Positions 36,539 through 47,370 of a stretch of DNA of 64,000 bases are shown here, one piece after another (positions within the stretch are counted from its first letter, which is position 1; every line of letters starts with the position of its first letter). The translations under genes and the position numbers were made by a program. Location: positions 1 to 64,000 of the forward strand of contig JAQWIL010000026.1 of the NCBI GenBank assembly GCA_029248885.1, in the 5' to 3' direction. Below the pieces are notes generated by a model that was not told the DNA's origin, searched no databases, and was given only the letters and a program-made list of their open reading frames with translations. The DNA is from Flavobacteriaceae bacterium (GTDB lineage: Bacteria > Bacteroidota > Bacteroidia > Flavobacteriales > Flavobacteriaceae).

Positions 36539-39091
36539 ATGGATGATAACTTTTCTCCGCGTGTAAAAGACGTGATTAGCTACAGTAAGGAAGAGGCACT
36601 CCGACTCGGCCATGACTTTATTGGCACTGAGCATCTAATGCTTGGCATATTGCGTGATGGAAGTGGCAAGGCCATATCTATTTTAAGTGCCTTGGAAATT
36701 GATTTAGATTACTTGAGACGAAAGGTTGAAATCCTTAGTCCTGCCAATTCTTCACAGGATCAATTGGCCAACAACAAAAAGAATTTGCACCTAACTCGTC
36801 AAGCTGAACGCGCTTTAAAAACAACTTTTTTAGAAGCTAAACTTTTTCAAAATCCATCCATCAATACAGCGCATTTACTCTTGTGTATCTTGCGAAACGA
36901 AAACGATCCCACAACCAAATTACTTCACAAACTGCAGGTTGATTATGAGACGGTGAAAGATCAATTTAAATTGATTTCATCTGACGAAAGCGAAGAAATT
37001 ATGGATATATCTATGTCATCGCCAATGTCAGAAGAATCAGAAGACGAAGAAAGTCCAAAAAAAAGTAACCCATTTACTTCAACAGACTCAAAATCGAATA
37101 AAAAATCGAGCACCCCTGTACTTGACAATTTTGGTAGAGACCTCACTGCTTTAGCAATCGAAAATAAGCTCGATCCTGTTATCGGTCGATCGAAAGAAAT
37201 TGAGCGTGTCTCACAGGTTTTGAGTCGACGCAAGAAAAACAATCCTTTGTTAATTGGAGAACCAGGAGTTGGTAAATCGGCTATCGCTGAAGGACTCGCA
37301 CTTCGCATTACCCAAAAGAAAGTTGCCCGAATTCTCTACAACAAGCGAGTCGTCACCCTTGATCTGGCAAGTATTGTCGCTGGCACCAAATACAGAGGAC
37401 AGTTTGAGGAGCGCATGAAAGCTGTGATGAACGAGTTGGAAAAAAACGATAATATCATTCTATTTATCGACGAAATTCACACCATAGTTGGCGCTGGTGG
37501 AGCAACTGGAAGTCTGGACGCTTCAAATATGTTTAAACCTGCACTGGCGCGAGGAGAAATTCAATGTATCGGAGCGACTACTCTAGATGAGTATCGACAG
37601 CATATCGAAAAAGATGGCGCACTCGAACGTAGGTTTCAAAAGGTAATCGTTGAGCCAACTTCTGTTGATGAAACCATTGAAATCCTCCAAAATATTAAAG
37701 ACAAATACGAATCACATCACAATGTAAATTACACCGAAGAGGCAATTATGGCTTGTGTAAAACTCACCAATCGGTATATGTCTGAACGGTTTTTACCAGA
37801 TAAAGCAATTGACGCTTTGGATGAGGCGGGTTCACGAGTGTATATCAACAATATGGATGTACCTGAAGAGATTATTGATCTTGAACAGAAACTCGAAGAT
37901 GTTCGTGAAGAAAAAAATAGCGTCGTCAAGAAACAGAAATACGAAGAAGCAGCCAAACTTCGCGATGATGAAAAACGAATCGAAAAGGAACTGATCCTCG
38001 CACAAGAAGAATGGCAAGAATCGCAAAAAGAAAATCGAGTTACCGTAAACGAATCAGATATCGCTGATGTCGTTTCTATGATGACAGGAATCCCCGTCAA
38101 CCGGGTAGCTGAATCGGAAGGCATTCGTTTGACAAATCTAGCTGATGAGATTAAAAGCAAAATCATCGGGCAAGATCAAGTTGTTGAAAAAGTAGTTCGT
38201 GCGATCCAAAGGAATCGAGCTGGCTTGAAAAACCCTAAAAAACCGATCGGCTCTTTTATCTTTCTAGGACAAACGGGAGTTGGCAAAACACAATTGGCAA
38301 AAGTCTTAACGACCACTCTATTTAATACTCCAGATGCCCTGATTCGCATCGATATGAGTGAATACATGGAAAAGTTTGCGATTTCGAGATTGATCGGAGC
38401 ACCTCCAGGGTATGTGGGATATGAAGAAGGGGGACAACTTACCGAGAAGATCAGAAGAAAGCCCTATTCAGTTGTTCTACTCGACGAAATTGAAAAGGCA
38501 CACCCAGATGTATTTAATATGTTGCTTCAAATTCTCGACGATGGTTTCATTACAGATTCTCTTGGCAGACGTGTTGATTTCAGAAATACAATTATCATCA
38601 TGACCTCAAATATCGGAGCTCGTCAGGTGAAAGATTTCGGTTTAGGAGTTGGATTTGGAACGGCAGCTATTAAAGCCCAAGCCAATGACCACACAAAGAG
38701 CGTTATTCAAAATGCATTGAAGAAAACATTCGCTCCTGAATTCTTAAATCGAATTGACGATGTTGTGATTTTTAACAGTCTTCAGAAAGAACATATTGCT
38801 GAAATCATCAAAATCGAATTACAAGAACTGGAAGGTAGGATTCACGAACTTGGTTTTTCACTGAGTTTGTCAAAGAAAGCAATCTCTTTTCTAAATGAAA
38901 AGGGCTTTGATGCTGAATTTGGTGCTCGTCCACTCAGTCGTGCCATTCAAAAGTATATCGAGGATGTTCTTGCAGAGGAAATCGTCAATCGCAAAATACA
39001 AGATGGTGCTTTGCTTCAATTTGATTGGGATGGAAAAAGTGAGAATTTAACTCTTTCGATTGCGCATGAAAAGAACCCTGCAAAGTCGTAA
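36539..39091 (+). CDS. clpC: ATP-dependent Clp protease ATP-binding subunit ClpC
   Basis: An 850-residue class I Clp ATPase. N-terminal double repeat domain (about 1-145), acidic/serine linker (about 148-195), first AAA+ domain with GEPGVGKS at 240-247, UVR-like middle helices (about 420-480), second AAA+ domain with GQTGVGKT at 577-584, and a C-terminal D2-small domain. The UVR-type middle segment marks ClpC rather than ClpB. It unfolds proteins for ClpP. No adaptor gene (mcsB/mecA-like) is adjacent. Confidence 0.95.
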   Translation: MDDNFSPRVKDVISYSKEEALRLGHDFIGTEHLMLGILRDGSGKAISILSALEIDLDYLRRKVEILSPANSSQDQLANNKKNLHLTRQAERALKTTFLEAKLFQNPSINTAHLLLCILRNENDPTTKLLHKLQVDYETVKDQFKLISSDESEEIMDISMSSPMSEESEDEESPKKSNPFTSTDSKSNKKSSTPVLDNFGRDLTALAIENKLDPVIGRSKEIERVSQVLSRRKKNNPLLIGEPGVGKSAIAEGLALRITQKKVARILYNKRVVTLDLASIVAGTKYRGQFEERMKAVMNELEKNDNIILFIDEIHTIVGAGGATGSLDASNMFKPALARGEIQCIGATTLDEYRQHIEKDGALERRFQKVIVEPTSVDETIEILQNIKDKYESHHNVNYTEEAIMACVKLTNRYMSERFLPDKAIDALDEAGSRVYINNMDVPEEIIDLEQKLEDVREEKNSVVKKQKYEEAAKLRDDEKRIEKELILAQEEWQESQKENRVTVNESDIADVVSMMTGIPVNRVAESEGIRLTNLADEIKSKIIGQDQVVEKVVRAIQRNRAGLKNPKKPIGSFIFLGQTGVGKTQLAKVLTTTLFNTPDALIRIDMSEYMEKFAISRLIGAPPGYVGYEEGGQLTEKIRRKPYSVVLLDEIEKAHPDVFNMLLQILDDGFITDSLGRRVDFRNTIIIMTSNIGARQVKDFGLGVGFGTAAIKAQANDHTKSVIQNALKKTFAPEFLNRIDDVVIFNSLQKEHIAEIIKIELQELEGRIHELGFSLSLSKKAISFLNEKGFDAEFGARPLSRAIQKYIEDVLAEEIVNRKIQDGALLQFDWDGKSENLTLSIAHEKNPAKS

Positions 39092-39109
39092 TCCATCGTC
39101 ATTTTGATG

Positions 39110-39131
39110 CCAAATCTTTGGTTTCTTTTTT
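39110..39131 (+). terminator. Terminator after clpC
   Basis: CCAAA-TC-TTTGG (39110-39121) followed directly by TTTCTTTTTT. The stem is short (5 bp), but the T run and position 18 nt after the clpC stop support termination. Confidence 0.45.
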
Positions 39132-39180
39132 GACTGACATTATTTTTTAAAAATCCTAGCATTTCAACCTTAAAAATTGA

Positions 39181-39188
39181 TATTTTTG
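39181..39188 (+). promoter_or_regulatory. -7 box of the thrABC operon
   Basis: TATTTTTG is an exact TAnnTTTG box, 54 nt before the thrA ATG, giving a leader of about 50 nt. No TTG is seen at the -33 distance. Confidence 0.45.
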
Positions 39189-39197
39189 CGCTTTGCT

Positions 39198-39223
39198 AAG
39201 CCAACAGTTTGTTTCTGTGGCTT
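39198..39223 (+). promoter_or_regulatory. Hairpin in the thrA leader
   Basis: AAGCC-A-ACAG pairs with CTGT-GGCTT around a TTTGTTT loop: a 9-bp stem with one bulged A. It ends 19 nt before the thrA ATG. A three-codon frame ATG-ACC(Thr)-TAA lies at 39231-39239 between hairpin and gene. Possible site of translational control; no terminator T run follows. Confidence 0.5.
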
Positions 39224-39242
39224 GTTCGCAATGACCTAAAAT

Positions 39243-41684
39243 ATGATAATAGCAAAATTTGGTGGAACTTCAGTTGCCGATAGTAGCTGTATTTCAAATG
39301 TACTAGACATCATTCAAAACAATCCCGAACAACAAGTTGTTGTCGTCTCAGCTTTAGGCGGCATCACAAATATGATTCAGGAATCTGCGCAATGCGCAGC
39401 AAATGGAGATTTAAAATACCAAGGGATTATTTCTAAAATTGAAGAGCGTCATTTTACTTGTATAAAAGAATTGATCCCTATCAAGGCACAAAGTCAAGTC
39501 TTGAGTCATATCAAACAACAAATCAACGCGTTGAGTACGCTCCACGAGGGGGTTTACCTCCTGCGAGAATTATCGCCAAGAACCAAAGATCATATGCTTG
39601 GCTTTGGAGAACTCCTCTCCTACTACATTATCGCCAAAACAGCAATTGCGCGAAATTTAGATGTTGGTTTTGAAAATGCCAGACACCTCATCTTCACCAA
39701 AAATGATATCGAAAAAAATAGGGTTGATCACCAAAAAACATTCGAATCTATCCGATCCTATTTCAAAAAACCAAAGCACCGTGTGACCATTGTTCCTGGT
39801 TTTGTCGCGAGTGATGAGGAAGGTGCCCCAACCACACTTGGTCGTGGTGGATCCGACCTCACTGCAGCACTAATCGCAAGTGCCTTGGGTGCCAAACAGC
39901 TTGAAATCTGGACAGATGTGAGCGGTATGTTTACTGCTCATCCGAAATACGTCAAGCAAGCACGTGCTATTAAACAGTTGTCCTACCACGAAGCAATGGA
40001 ACTTTCACACTTTGGCGCAAAGGTGATTTATCCACCTACACTCCAGCCCGTTACCAAAAAGAATATCCCGGTCATTGTAAAAAATACATTTTACCCCGAA
40101 GACGAAGGAACACTAATTACAAATGGAAATACTTCGAACGGACAGGCGGTGCGTGGCATCAGTTACATCGAAAACATTGCTTTGCTCACGCTAGAGGGAA
40201 GTGGAATGATTGGGATTCCAGGGTACTCCAAAAAACTTCTGTCCGTTCTTGCAAAAGAAAAAATCAATGTGATTATGATGACACAGGCCTCATCTGAGCA
40301 TTCGATTTGCATTGGGATTGAAAGTAGTATGGCTCCTCTTGCAAAAAAAATGATTGAAGACGATTTTGCCTATGAGATTGAGTCGCAACGAATCAATCCA
40401 ATCTCCGTTGAAGACGAGCTTTCGATTATTGCTCTTGTAGGAGAGAATATGAAAAGTCATCAAGGGATCAGTGGGAAAATGTTTAGTGCACTCGGACGAA
40501 ACAATGTCAACGTTAAGGCAATTGCGCAAGGGGCATCGGAGAGAAATATTACTGCAGTTATTGACTCATCCAACACAAAACAGGCGCTGAATATCTTACA
40601 CGAGGTGTTCTTTGAAAAACATATCAAACAAATCAACCTATTTATCACAGGGGTTGGAAATGTCGGCAGTAAGCTGATTGAGCAACTTCATAATCAAAGT
40701 GAATACTTGAAAAGTCAATTGAAGTTAAGTGTTAAAGTGACAGGCCTTTCAAACTCCCGAAAAATGTTGACCGATGCCGAAGGGATAGACTTGAGCAATT
40801 GGGAAGACCAGCTCGCCAAGGGCGAAAAAGCGGATTCAGATGCATTTTTTCAAATTGCGAAAGGGCTTCACCTCCGTAATTCGATTTATGTAGACAATAC
40901 CGCCAACGAAAAAATTGCGCATACGTACCCGCCTTACCTTAAGTCTAGTATTTCTGTGGTAACTTGCAATAAGATCGCTGCCGCTGAAACCTATGCGTAT
41001 TACAGCAATCTCAAGCAACTAGCTCGAACCTATAACGCGCCCTACTTATTTGAAACAAATGTAGGGGCTGGTCTTCCAATCATCGATACCCTCAACCACT
41101 TGATTGCGTCTGGCGATAAAGTCAATACCATTCAAGCCATCCTTTCAGGAAGTTTGAACTTTGTGTTTAATGAGTTCAACGAAAAAACAACTTTCAGACA
41201 GGTTGTTCAGCAAGCGATGGATGCTGGGTTTACAGAGCCAGATCCGAAGATTGACTTAAGTGGGGTTGATGTCGCACGCAAGATTTTGATTTTAGCTCGT
41301 GAAAGTGGTTTGGAAATGGAGCTTTCGGATATCGAAAACGAGTCCTTTTTACCAAAAGCTTGTTTAGAAACCAAAGACAATGACAGCTTTTTATCCTCTT
41401 TAGATGATCACAATGACCACTTTGAGAAGTTGTTCACATCAGCTGCGTCCAAAAATTGTCGCTTAAAATATGTAGCAGAACTTGTCGATAACAAAGCTAA
41501 GGTTGGCTTAAAAGAGATACCCGTTGGACACGACTTCTACAATTTGTCGGGCAGTGATAATATCGTTTTATTCTATACCGATCGCTATAAAGATCAACCG
41601 CTTATTGTCAAGGGAGCGGGTGCTGGTGGCGAAGTAACTGCCTCTGGTATTTTTGCAGATATCATTCGAATTGCAAAACAGTAG
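39243..41684 (+). CDS. thrA: Bifunctional aspartate kinase / homoserine dehydrogenase
   Basis: An 813-residue fusion. Aspartate kinase at about 1-300 ([28 protein letters not shown]), two ACT domains at about 310-455 for amino-acid feedback, homoserine dehydrogenase at about 460-813 ([19 protein letters not shown](P)-binding loop; [21 protein letters not shown]). It performs the first and third steps from aspartate to threonine and methionine. First gene of the thrA-thrB-thrC operon, 2 nt before thrB. Confidence 0.97.
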   Translation: MIIAKFGGTSVADSSCISNVLDIIQNNPEQQVVVVSALGGITNMIQESAQCAANGDLKYQGIISKIEERHFTCIKELIPIKAQSQVLSHIKQQINALSTLHEGVYLLRELSPRTKDHMLGFGELLSYYIIAKTAIARNLDVGFENARHLIFTKNDIEKNRVDHQKTFESIRSYFKKPKHRVTIVPGFVASDEEGAPTTLGRGGSDLTAALIASALGAKQLEIWTDVSGMFTAHPKYVKQARAIKQLSYHEAMELSHFGAKVIYPPTLQPVTKKNIPVIVKNTFYPEDEGTLITNGNTSNGQAVRGISYIENIALLTLEGSGMIGIPGYSKKLLSVLAKEKINVIMMTQASSEHSICIGIESSMAPLAKKMIEDDFAYEIESQRINPISVEDELSIIALVGENMKSHQGISGKMFSALGRNNVNVKAIAQGASERNITAVIDSSNTKQALNILHEVFFEKHIKQINLFITGVGNVGSKLIEQLHNQSEYLKSQLKLSVKVTGLSNSRKMLTDAEGIDLSNWEDQLAKGEKADSDAFFQIAKGLHLRNSIYVDNTANEKIAHTYPPYLKSSISVVTCNKIAAAETYAYYSNLKQLARTYNAPYLFETNVGAGLPIIDTLNHLIASGDKVNTIQAILSGSLNFVFNEFNEKTTFRQVVQQAMDAGFTEPDPKIDLSGVDVARKILILARESGLEMELSDIENESFLPKACLETKDNDSFLSSLDDHNDHFEKLFTSAASKNCRLKYVAELVDNKAKVGLKEIPVGHDFYNLSGSDNIVLFYTDRYKDQPLIVKGAGAGGEVTASGIFADIIRIAKQ

Positions 41685-41686
41685 CT

Positions 41687-42607
41687 ATGAGTCGTGTTTC
41701 TGTTTTTGCTCCTGCTAGTGTTGCCAATATCTCATGTGGTTTTGACGTTTTGGGTGTTTGCCTAGATAACGTAGGGGACATACTTCACATTGAAGAAGTT
41801 TCAAAGTCAGGGATAGAAATTACAGAAATTATCGGTCAAGATTTGCCTCTAAAAGCAACACAAAATGTGGCTGGTGTAGCTGGTCTTGCTCTTTTGGCTG
41901 ATTATGGCCACAATAAAGGTTTTCAAATCCAAATCGAAAAAGGGATTAAACCTGGAAGTGGGATTGGAAGCTCTTCTGCAAGCGCAGCTGGTGCCGTGGT
42001 TGGAATCAACCATCTTCTGGGAAACCCCTATACAAGAGAGCAACTGATTGCTTTTGCTATGGAAGGCGAACGCGTTGCATGCGGAACTGCACATGCAGAT
42101 AATGTTTCACCAGTTCTTCTCGGCGGTTTTACTCTAGTTCGCAGCGTTAATCCATTAGATGTTGTCACACTTAACTCGCCACTGGAATTGGTGTTTACCA
42201 TCATTCACCCTGAAATTGAGGTAAAAACTGCTGACGCAAGGGCAGTTTTACTGGACAAGCTACATCTCAAACAAGCCGTAGCGCAAACTGCGAATCTCGG
42301 TGCACTAGTGACTGGTTTATTTAAAGAAGACTACGAGCTCATCCGCCGTTCGTTGGTTGATCATATTGTTGAACCTGTGCGGTCTATGCTTATTCCGGGG
42401 TTTAATGAACTTAAAAATAGAGCAAACGAAGCTGGTGCTCTAGGAACTGGTATCTCTGGATCTGGACCTTCAGTCTTCGCACTATCAAAAGGGATGGATA
42501 CCGCCCAGAAAGTTGGTTTGGCCATGCAAGAAGTCTATGATGAAATTGGGGTGCCCTATAACACTCACATCAGTCCAATCAATGCGAAAGGCGTAAAAAT
42601 ACTGTAA
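41687..42607 (+). CDS. thrB: Homoserine kinase
   Basis: A 306-residue GHMP kinase. The ATP-binding motif [18 protein letters not shown] is at about 90-107 and the C-terminal GHMP loop [14 protein letters not shown] at about 256-269. It phosphorylates homoserine for ThrC. It starts 2 nt after thrA and ends 5 nt before thrC. Confidence 0.97.
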   Translation: MSRVSVFAPASVANISCGFDVLGVCLDNVGDILHIEEVSKSGIEITEIIGQDLPLKATQNVAGVAGLALLADYGHNKGFQIQIEKGIKPGSGIGSSSASAAGAVVGINHLLGNPYTREQLIAFAMEGERVACGTAHADNVSPVLLGGFTLVRSVNPLDVVTLNSPLELVFTIIHPEIEVKTADARAVLLDKLHLKQAVAQTANLGALVTGLFKEDYELIRRSLVDHIVEPVRSMLIPGFNELKNRANEAGALGTGISGSGPSVFALSKGMDTAQKVGLAMQEVYDEIGVPYNTHISPINAKGVKIL

Positions 42608-42612
42608 GGAAA

Positions 42613-43920
42613 ATGAGATACTTCAGTTTAAACAACAATGCCAAAGCAGTTGGCTTTGAAAAAGCAGTGCGATCAGGGCTTGCTCCAGATCGAGGGTTGT
42701 ATTACCCACAACAAATCAATCCGCTAACAGATTCGTTTTGGGACAACTTCCTGTCCATGAATCACCATGAGATTGCGCTTGCTGCCATTGCGCAATTTGT
42801 AGGAGATGAGATTCCAAAACAAGAATTACAAAAAATTGTCGAGGACACGTTAACCTTCCCATTTCCAGTTGTTGAACTCAATCAAAATCTAGCAACACTA
42901 GAGCTTTTCCACGGACCTACAATGGCCTTCAAAGACGTCGGTGGGCGTTTTATGGCGCGTTGCCTGGGGTATTTCAATCGAACATCAACAGAAAAAGTTA
43001 CAGTTCTCGTTGCAACCTCAGGAGATACGGGGGGTGCAGTTGCCAACGGTTTTTTGGGTGTTCCGGGAGTTGAAGTTGTAATTCTTTACCCAAAAGAGAA
43101 AGTAAGTCATGTCCAAGAGCTACAGTTGACAACACAAGGTCAGAATATCACAGCATTGGAGGTTAACGGTGTATTTGACGATTGCCAAGAAATGGTCAAA
43201 ACGGCTTTTCTCGATGAATCATTAAAACCACATCGCAATTTGACTTCTGCCAACTCCATCAATGTTGCACGTTGGCTACCACAATCCTTTTACTACTTTT
43301 TTGCGGTACAGGAATTAATGAAAAGAAGGGTCAACAATCCATTTGTGTTCTCTGTTCCGAGTGGAAATTTTGGAAATATCTGTGCCGGGTTTATTGCTAG
43401 AGAATTGGGACTACCGATTTCTCATTTTATCGCGAGTACGAATCAAAATGACACCTTCCCACGATATATGGAAAATGGAATCTTTGAACCAAAACCATCT
43501 GTTCAAACCATTTCAAATGCGATGGATGTTGGGAACCCGAGTAATTTTGACCGTATAAGTAAACTTTTTAACCAAGATTTATATCGACTCAAAAACATTT
43601 GCTCTTCCTATCGTTTCTCTGATAAAGAAACACAAAAAGCAATGCAAGACCTCTACGAAAACGCTGGCTATATCGCAGATCCTCACGGGGCTGTCGGATA
43701 CTTGGGCTTGCAAAAATATTGCAAAGACAATCCAGATGTTTATGGGGTGTTTTTAGAGACGGCACACCCTGTCAAGTTCTTGGATGTTGTTGAAAAAGCA
43801 ATCAAAACAAAAGTGAATATACCGCCACAAATCGAAGAAATCTTGGGTCGGATTCCTGAAAAAACTTCAATATCTTCTTATAGCGAACTCAAAGATTTCC
43901 TAATCGATAATGCTGTCTAA
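42613..43920 (+). CDS. thrC: Threonine synthase
   Basis: A 435-residue pyridoxal-phosphate enzyme. The cofactor Lys107 is in GPTMAFKDVG; ATSGDTGGAV forms the phosphate-binding loop. It converts phosphohomoserine to threonine, the last step of the operon's pathway. Its last 21 bp overlap the 3' end of the convergent M24 peptidase gene. Confidence 0.97.
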   Translation: MRYFSLNNNAKAVGFEKAVRSGLAPDRGLYYPQQINPLTDSFWDNFLSMNHHEIALAAIAQFVGDEIPKQELQKIVEDTLTFPFPVVELNQNLATLELFHGPTMAFKDVGGRFMARCLGYFNRTSTEKVTVLVATSGDTGGAVANGFLGVPGVEVVILYPKEKVSHVQELQLTTQGQNITALEVNGVFDDCQEMVKTAFLDESLKPHRNLTSANSINVARWLPQSFYYFFAVQELMKRRVNNPFVFSVPSGNFGNICAGFIARELGLPISHFIASTNQNDTFPRYMENGIFEPKPSVQTISNAMDVGNPSNFDRISKLFNQDLYRLKNICSSYRFSDKETQKAMQDLYENAGYIADPHGAVGYLGLQKYCKDNPDVYGVFLETAHPVKFLDVVEKAIKTKVNIPPQIEEILGRIPEKTSISSYSELKDFLIDNAV

Positions 43921-45342
43921 AACTGGCAATACAAACTCATCCAGGGGGCTATCCTGTGCAATCATTTTTTCGATTTTGTCAATTTCTCGAGGCGCTGCAG
44001 CTGATAGGTTTACAGGTCCGCTTTGCGTGATGAGAATATCATCTTCAATACGTATTGCTATGCCCCACCATTTTGGGTCGCATGGACTGTTTGGCGGGAT
44101 ATAAATCCCTGGCTCAACTGTAATGACTGAATTGGCTTGTAAGGGGCCATAAGTCCCAGGGTCATGAACATCGAGACCGATATAATGAGATGTTCCGTGG
44201 GGGAAGTAAGTTCGAACCTCTTCTGCTGTTTGTATAATGCCCAGTTCAGTTAAGCCATGTTGGATGACAGAACGAGCCACGCGATGGGGGTCAGAAAATG
44301 AAGCACCAACTACAGATGCTTCTATCCCTGCATTTTGTGCTGCTAACACAAGATTATATATTTCAGCTTGCTCTTTTGTAAATTTTCCATTTGCAGGAAT
44401 TGTTCTAGTTACATCAGCAGTGTAGTTCTGAAATTCAGCACCTACATCCATCAACACAAGTTGATTACCAACCTGATCAGAGGTGTTTGCAGTGTAGTGA
44501 AGTACACAACCATGGGCACCTGCACCAACAATTGAGGGATAACCAACGTGTTTTGCACCATATTTTTTAAACACAAACTCATGTATTCCTTGCAGCTCAC
44601 GCTCTGAAATTTCTGGGTGAATTGCTCTCATCACCTCAATCTGTCCAATTGCTGACATCGCAACGGCCTGTTTGAGTATGGCAATTTCTTGTTCGGTTTT
44701 AATTTCTCGTAAAGAACCTACAATTGCTGGCAAAACCTCCTGGTCTATTGTTACCACACTGTCCTCAGGCTTAGAAAGTTCGGTTTGATCAACAATAAAT
44801 TCTGTAAACGCTGTCTGAAGAGCAAACAAGTCAAATGTATTTCTGGGATGATCTCGAACATCGTTGAACAGTGGGAAATGATATATGGTATTCACCCCTT
44901 GTAATGAAGATAAAAAAGAGGAAAAGCGAGTCGTACTCAACACCTTATCAATTCCAAATTCTCTTTGCGTGGCTTCTGCGCCTTTGATGTCTCCCTCCCA
45001 TAACGCATAGTATGGATCACGATCACGAACAAAAAGGATCTCTTGAAATGATGAGCCCTCAATTTCAGTTGGTGAGCCAAGTAAAACAAGAACCGAATGA
45101 GCTTCTTGAAAACCCGTGAGATAGTAAAAATTTGGATTCTGATGGTATGGATGGTCTACATCATTTGATCTGTTGCGAATTGGAGAAGAAAAAATTACTG
45201 AAATACTATTTGGGGGAAGTTTATCAAGTACCATTTTCCTGCGTTCTTTATGAAAACTGACATCAAGAGCAGGTTGTGCTTCTGGCTGAGATTGAAGAGA
45301 GAAGATAGGCAAGAAAAGGAAAAAAGAGAAAAGACGAAACAT
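43900..45342 (-). CDS. Exported Xaa-Pro aminopeptidase (M24 family)
   Basis: A 480-residue peptidase counted from the ATG at 45342, which gives signal peptide MFRLFSFFLFLPIFSLQSQ; the open frame continues upstream, but that extension has no export signal and runs into the gcvT promoter. N-terminal creatinase-like domain (about 30-190), then the M24 domain with metal ligands in LMDVGAEFQNYTADVTRTI, FPHGTSHYIGLDVHD, ITVEPGIYI and RIEDDILIT. It removes N-terminal residues before proline in the periplasm or outside the cell. Convergent 21-bp overlap with thrC. Confidence 0.92.
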   Translation of the reverse strand: MFRLFSFFLFLPIFSLQSQPEAQPALDVSFHKERRKMVLDKLPPNSISVIFSSPIRNRSNDVDHPYHQNPNFYYLTGFQEAHSVLVLLGSPTEIEGSSFQEILFVRDRDPYYALWEGDIKGAEATQREFGIDKVLSTTRFSSFLSSLQGVNTIYHFPLFNDVRDHPRNTFDLFALQTAFTEFIVDQTELSKPEDSVVTIDQEVLPAIVGSLREIKTEQEIAILKQAVAMSAIGQIEVMRAIHPEISERELQGIHEFVFKKYGAKHVGYPSIVGAGAHGCVLHYTANTSDQVGNQLVLMDVGAEFQNYTADVTRTIPANGKFTKEQAEIYNLVLAAQNAGIEASVVGASFSDPHRVARSVIQHGLTELGIIQTAEEVRTYFPHGTSHYIGLDVHDPGTYGPLQANSVITVEPGIYIPPNSPCDPKWWGIAIRIEDDILITQSGPVNLSAAAPREIDKIEKMIAQDSPLDEFVLPVLDSIID

Positions 45343-45377
45343 TATTAACATTTCGTCTAAATTACACAAAATCCACT

Positions 45378-45385
45378 TATTTTTG
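45378..45385 (+). promoter_or_regulatory. -7 box of gcvT
   Basis: TATTTTTG, an exact TAnnTTTG box, ends 11 nt before the gcvT ATG, giving a leader of only a few bases. No clear -33 TTG is visible. Confidence 0.4.
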
Positions 45386-45396
45386 AAAAAACCCAA

Positions 45397-46473
45397 ATGA
45401 GAAAAACACCACTTTATCAGTCTCATATAGCACTTGATGCCAAGATGGTTCCTTTTGCTGGATTTGAAATGCCTGTGCAGTACACGGGAGTCGTACGAGA
45501 ACATCTCGCAGTTCGTCATCAAGCAGGGCTTTTTGATGTTTCACACATGGGAGAGTTTTTGGTCAGTGGGCCACAAGCGATCAATCTCATCCAATATGTA
45601 TTTAGCAATGACATTGAACGATTGGATATCGGACAAGCACAATATGGCTATATGCCAAATGCAAAAGGGGGGATCATTGATGATTTACTCGTGTATCGAA
45701 TTGACAACAAAAGCTACTTACTCGTTGTAAATGCAGCAAATATTGAAAAGGATTGGAATTGGTTGGTTACGCACAACAAGGTGTTTGGCGCTTCGCTTCA
45801 AAACCAGTCCGACCAATGGAGTCTACTGGCCTTGCAAGGTCCACAGGCAACATCTGTACTTGAAGAACTTACAGACACAGATATCGGTAGCATTCCATTT
45901 TATCGTTTTGCTTACGGAAAGGTGGCTGGAATTGATCGGGTTTTGATTTCTGCAACGGGCTATACGGGATCTGGTGGCTATGAATTGTACATCCCCAATG
46001 AAGGGGCAGAAAAAATTTGGAATTCCCTAATCCAAAACGGAGCGGAACCATGTGGACTAGCTGCTCGAAATACTCTTCGAATCGAAATGGGCTATTGTCT
46101 TTACGGAAATGATATTGACGATACCACTTCTCCCTTATCTGCTGGCTTGAGTTGGTGTACCGCATTCTCCAAGGACTTTGTCAGTAAAGATCAAATTGAA
46201 CAACAAAAAGAAGCTGGTATTCCCAAAAAGAGAGTTGGATTTGTCCTCAATGAACGTGGGATCCCTCGACAGGGCTATGCTTTGGCAGATGAAAGTGGGA
46301 ATGACATCGGTATCGTGACGTCTGGAACACAATCTCCATCGCTAGAAAAAGGGATTGGTATGGGCTATATTGATCGAGAACAAGCAATAGTCGGAAACAC
46401 CATTTATGTCGTTATTCGAAACAAGCAGGTTCCCGCTACAATCACTTCACTACCTTTTTATCATGCACAATGA
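45397..46473 (+). CDS. gcvT: Aminomethyltransferase (glycine cleavage T protein)
   Basis: A 358-residue GcvT. N-terminal [20 protein letters not shown] and [20 protein letters not shown] are typical; [11 protein letters not shown] and [14 protein letters not shown] form the folate site. It transfers the aminomethyl carbon from the H protein to tetrahydrofolate. The other glycine-cleavage genes are not in the window. The next gene overlaps its stop by 4 bp (ATGA). Confidence 0.95.
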   Translation: MRKTPLYQSHIALDAKMVPFAGFEMPVQYTGVVREHLAVRHQAGLFDVSHMGEFLVSGPQAINLIQYVFSNDIERLDIGQAQYGYMPNAKGGIIDDLLVYRIDNKSYLLVVNAANIEKDWNWLVTHNKVFGASLQNQSDQWSLLALQGPQATSVLEELTDTDIGSIPFYRFAYGKVAGIDRVLISATGYTGSGGYELYIPNEGAEKIWNSLIQNGAEPCGLAARNTLRIEMGYCLYGNDIDDTTSPLSAGLSWCTAFSKDFVSKDQIEQQKEAGIPKKRVGFVLNERGIPRQGYALADESGNDIGIVTSGTQSPSLEKGIGMGYIDREQAIVGNTIYVVIRNKQVPATITSLPFYHAQ

Positions 46474-47300
46474 AACGAGTTTTACTTTTTGGCGGAAGTG
46501 GGTTTTTGGGGCGCGCGCTCTTCAAGGAGTTACACCCCTATATGGATGTGTATGGCACGTATTGTAGTCAAACCCGTTTCGCAAACAACAAACGCTATAC
46601 GCATTATGACTACCGTGAAGATTCTCCATTAAAAGTATTAAACAAGGTCAAGCCAGATGTGATTATTTCTTGTCTTCGTGGCGATGTTGATGAGCAATTT
46701 GTTGCGCACGATATGATCATAGATTTTGCTTTCAAAAACGAATCAAAATTCATTTTTTTATCCTCTGCCAATGTTTTTGATGCTTTTTGGCACTACCCCA
46801 GCTATGAACATGATAAAACTTATTCTGAAAGCACCTATGGTCTTCTCAAAATCAAAATCGAAAATAAGGTTATGCGAATGCCGCCTTTTAGTTGGGCAAT
46901 TGCGCGTTTGCCGATGGTTTTTGGGGCAAATACACCGCGAGTCTTAGATCTAAAAAAGGCAATCGATGAACAAAGCCCATATGAGATCTTTCCAAATACG
47001 GTAATCAATCTCACAACAGATTATTTTGTCACCCAACAACTGCATTACATTATCAATCGGAATTTATGGGGAATTTTTCATTTGGGGAGTTCAGATTTAA
47101 TTCACCACGATGAATTTATTTTTCAGCTTGTCGATGGTCTTAATCTCAACACAAAACCCTTATACAAACATGTATATGCAAGTAACCAGGACCGCTATAT
47201 TGTGGCACTGCCAAGAGACAATAGTCTTCCTGAGCATCTCCGCTTTTGTTGTGATCAAGTAATATCGGATACACTCCAAAAAACGACTAAAAACAACTAA
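46470..47300 (+). CDS. NAD(P)-dependent SDR/epimerase-like protein (RmlD-like)
   Basis: A 276-residue extended short-chain dehydrogenase-like protein. The Rossmann loop is GGSGFLG at 8-14; SSANVFD (about 98-104) and YGLLKIKIE (about 122-130, YxxxK) provide the catalytic Ser/Tyr/Lys pattern. It resembles dTDP-4-dehydrorhamnose reductases; the substrate is unknown. Starts within the gcvT stop (ATGA overlap), so it is co-translated with gcvT despite no obvious pathway link. Confidence 0.8.
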   Translation: MKRVLLFGGSGFLGRALFKELHPYMDVYGTYCSQTRFANNKRYTHYDYREDSPLKVLNKVKPDVIISCLRGDVDEQFVAHDMIIDFAFKNESKFIFLSSANVFDAFWHYPSYEHDKTYSESTYGLLKIKIENKVMRMPPFSWAIARLPMVFGANTPRVLDLKKAIDEQSPYEIFPNTVINLTTDYFVTQQLHYIINRNLWGIFHLGSSDLIHHDEFIFQLVDGLNLNTKPLYKHVYASNQDRYIVALPRDNSLPEHLRFCCDQVISDTLQKTTKNN

Positions 47301-47304
47301 ATTT

Positions 47305-47312
47305 TACATTTG
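47305..47312 (+). promoter_or_regulatory. -7 box of the MBOAT-SGNH pair
   Basis: TACATTTG, an exact TAnnTTTG box, 4 nt after the SDR gene stop and 58 nt before the MBOAT ATG. No good -33 element is visible. Confidence 0.4.
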
Positions 47313-47370
47313 AAATCAATTTATAAAATCTTTATAAATTAAAACACATTTTCAATGAAGAAAATAATGT

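Noticed and set aside
37729-38166. Serine-rich 145-residue open frame antisense to clpC
   Set aside because: It lies fully inside the well-supported clpC gene, is low-complexity and shows no domain; it is a mirror of the coding strand.
45343-45522. 60-residue N-terminal extension of the M24 peptidase
   Set aside because: The extension has no export signal and covers the gcvT promoter and start; the ATG at 45342 gives a clean signal peptide.
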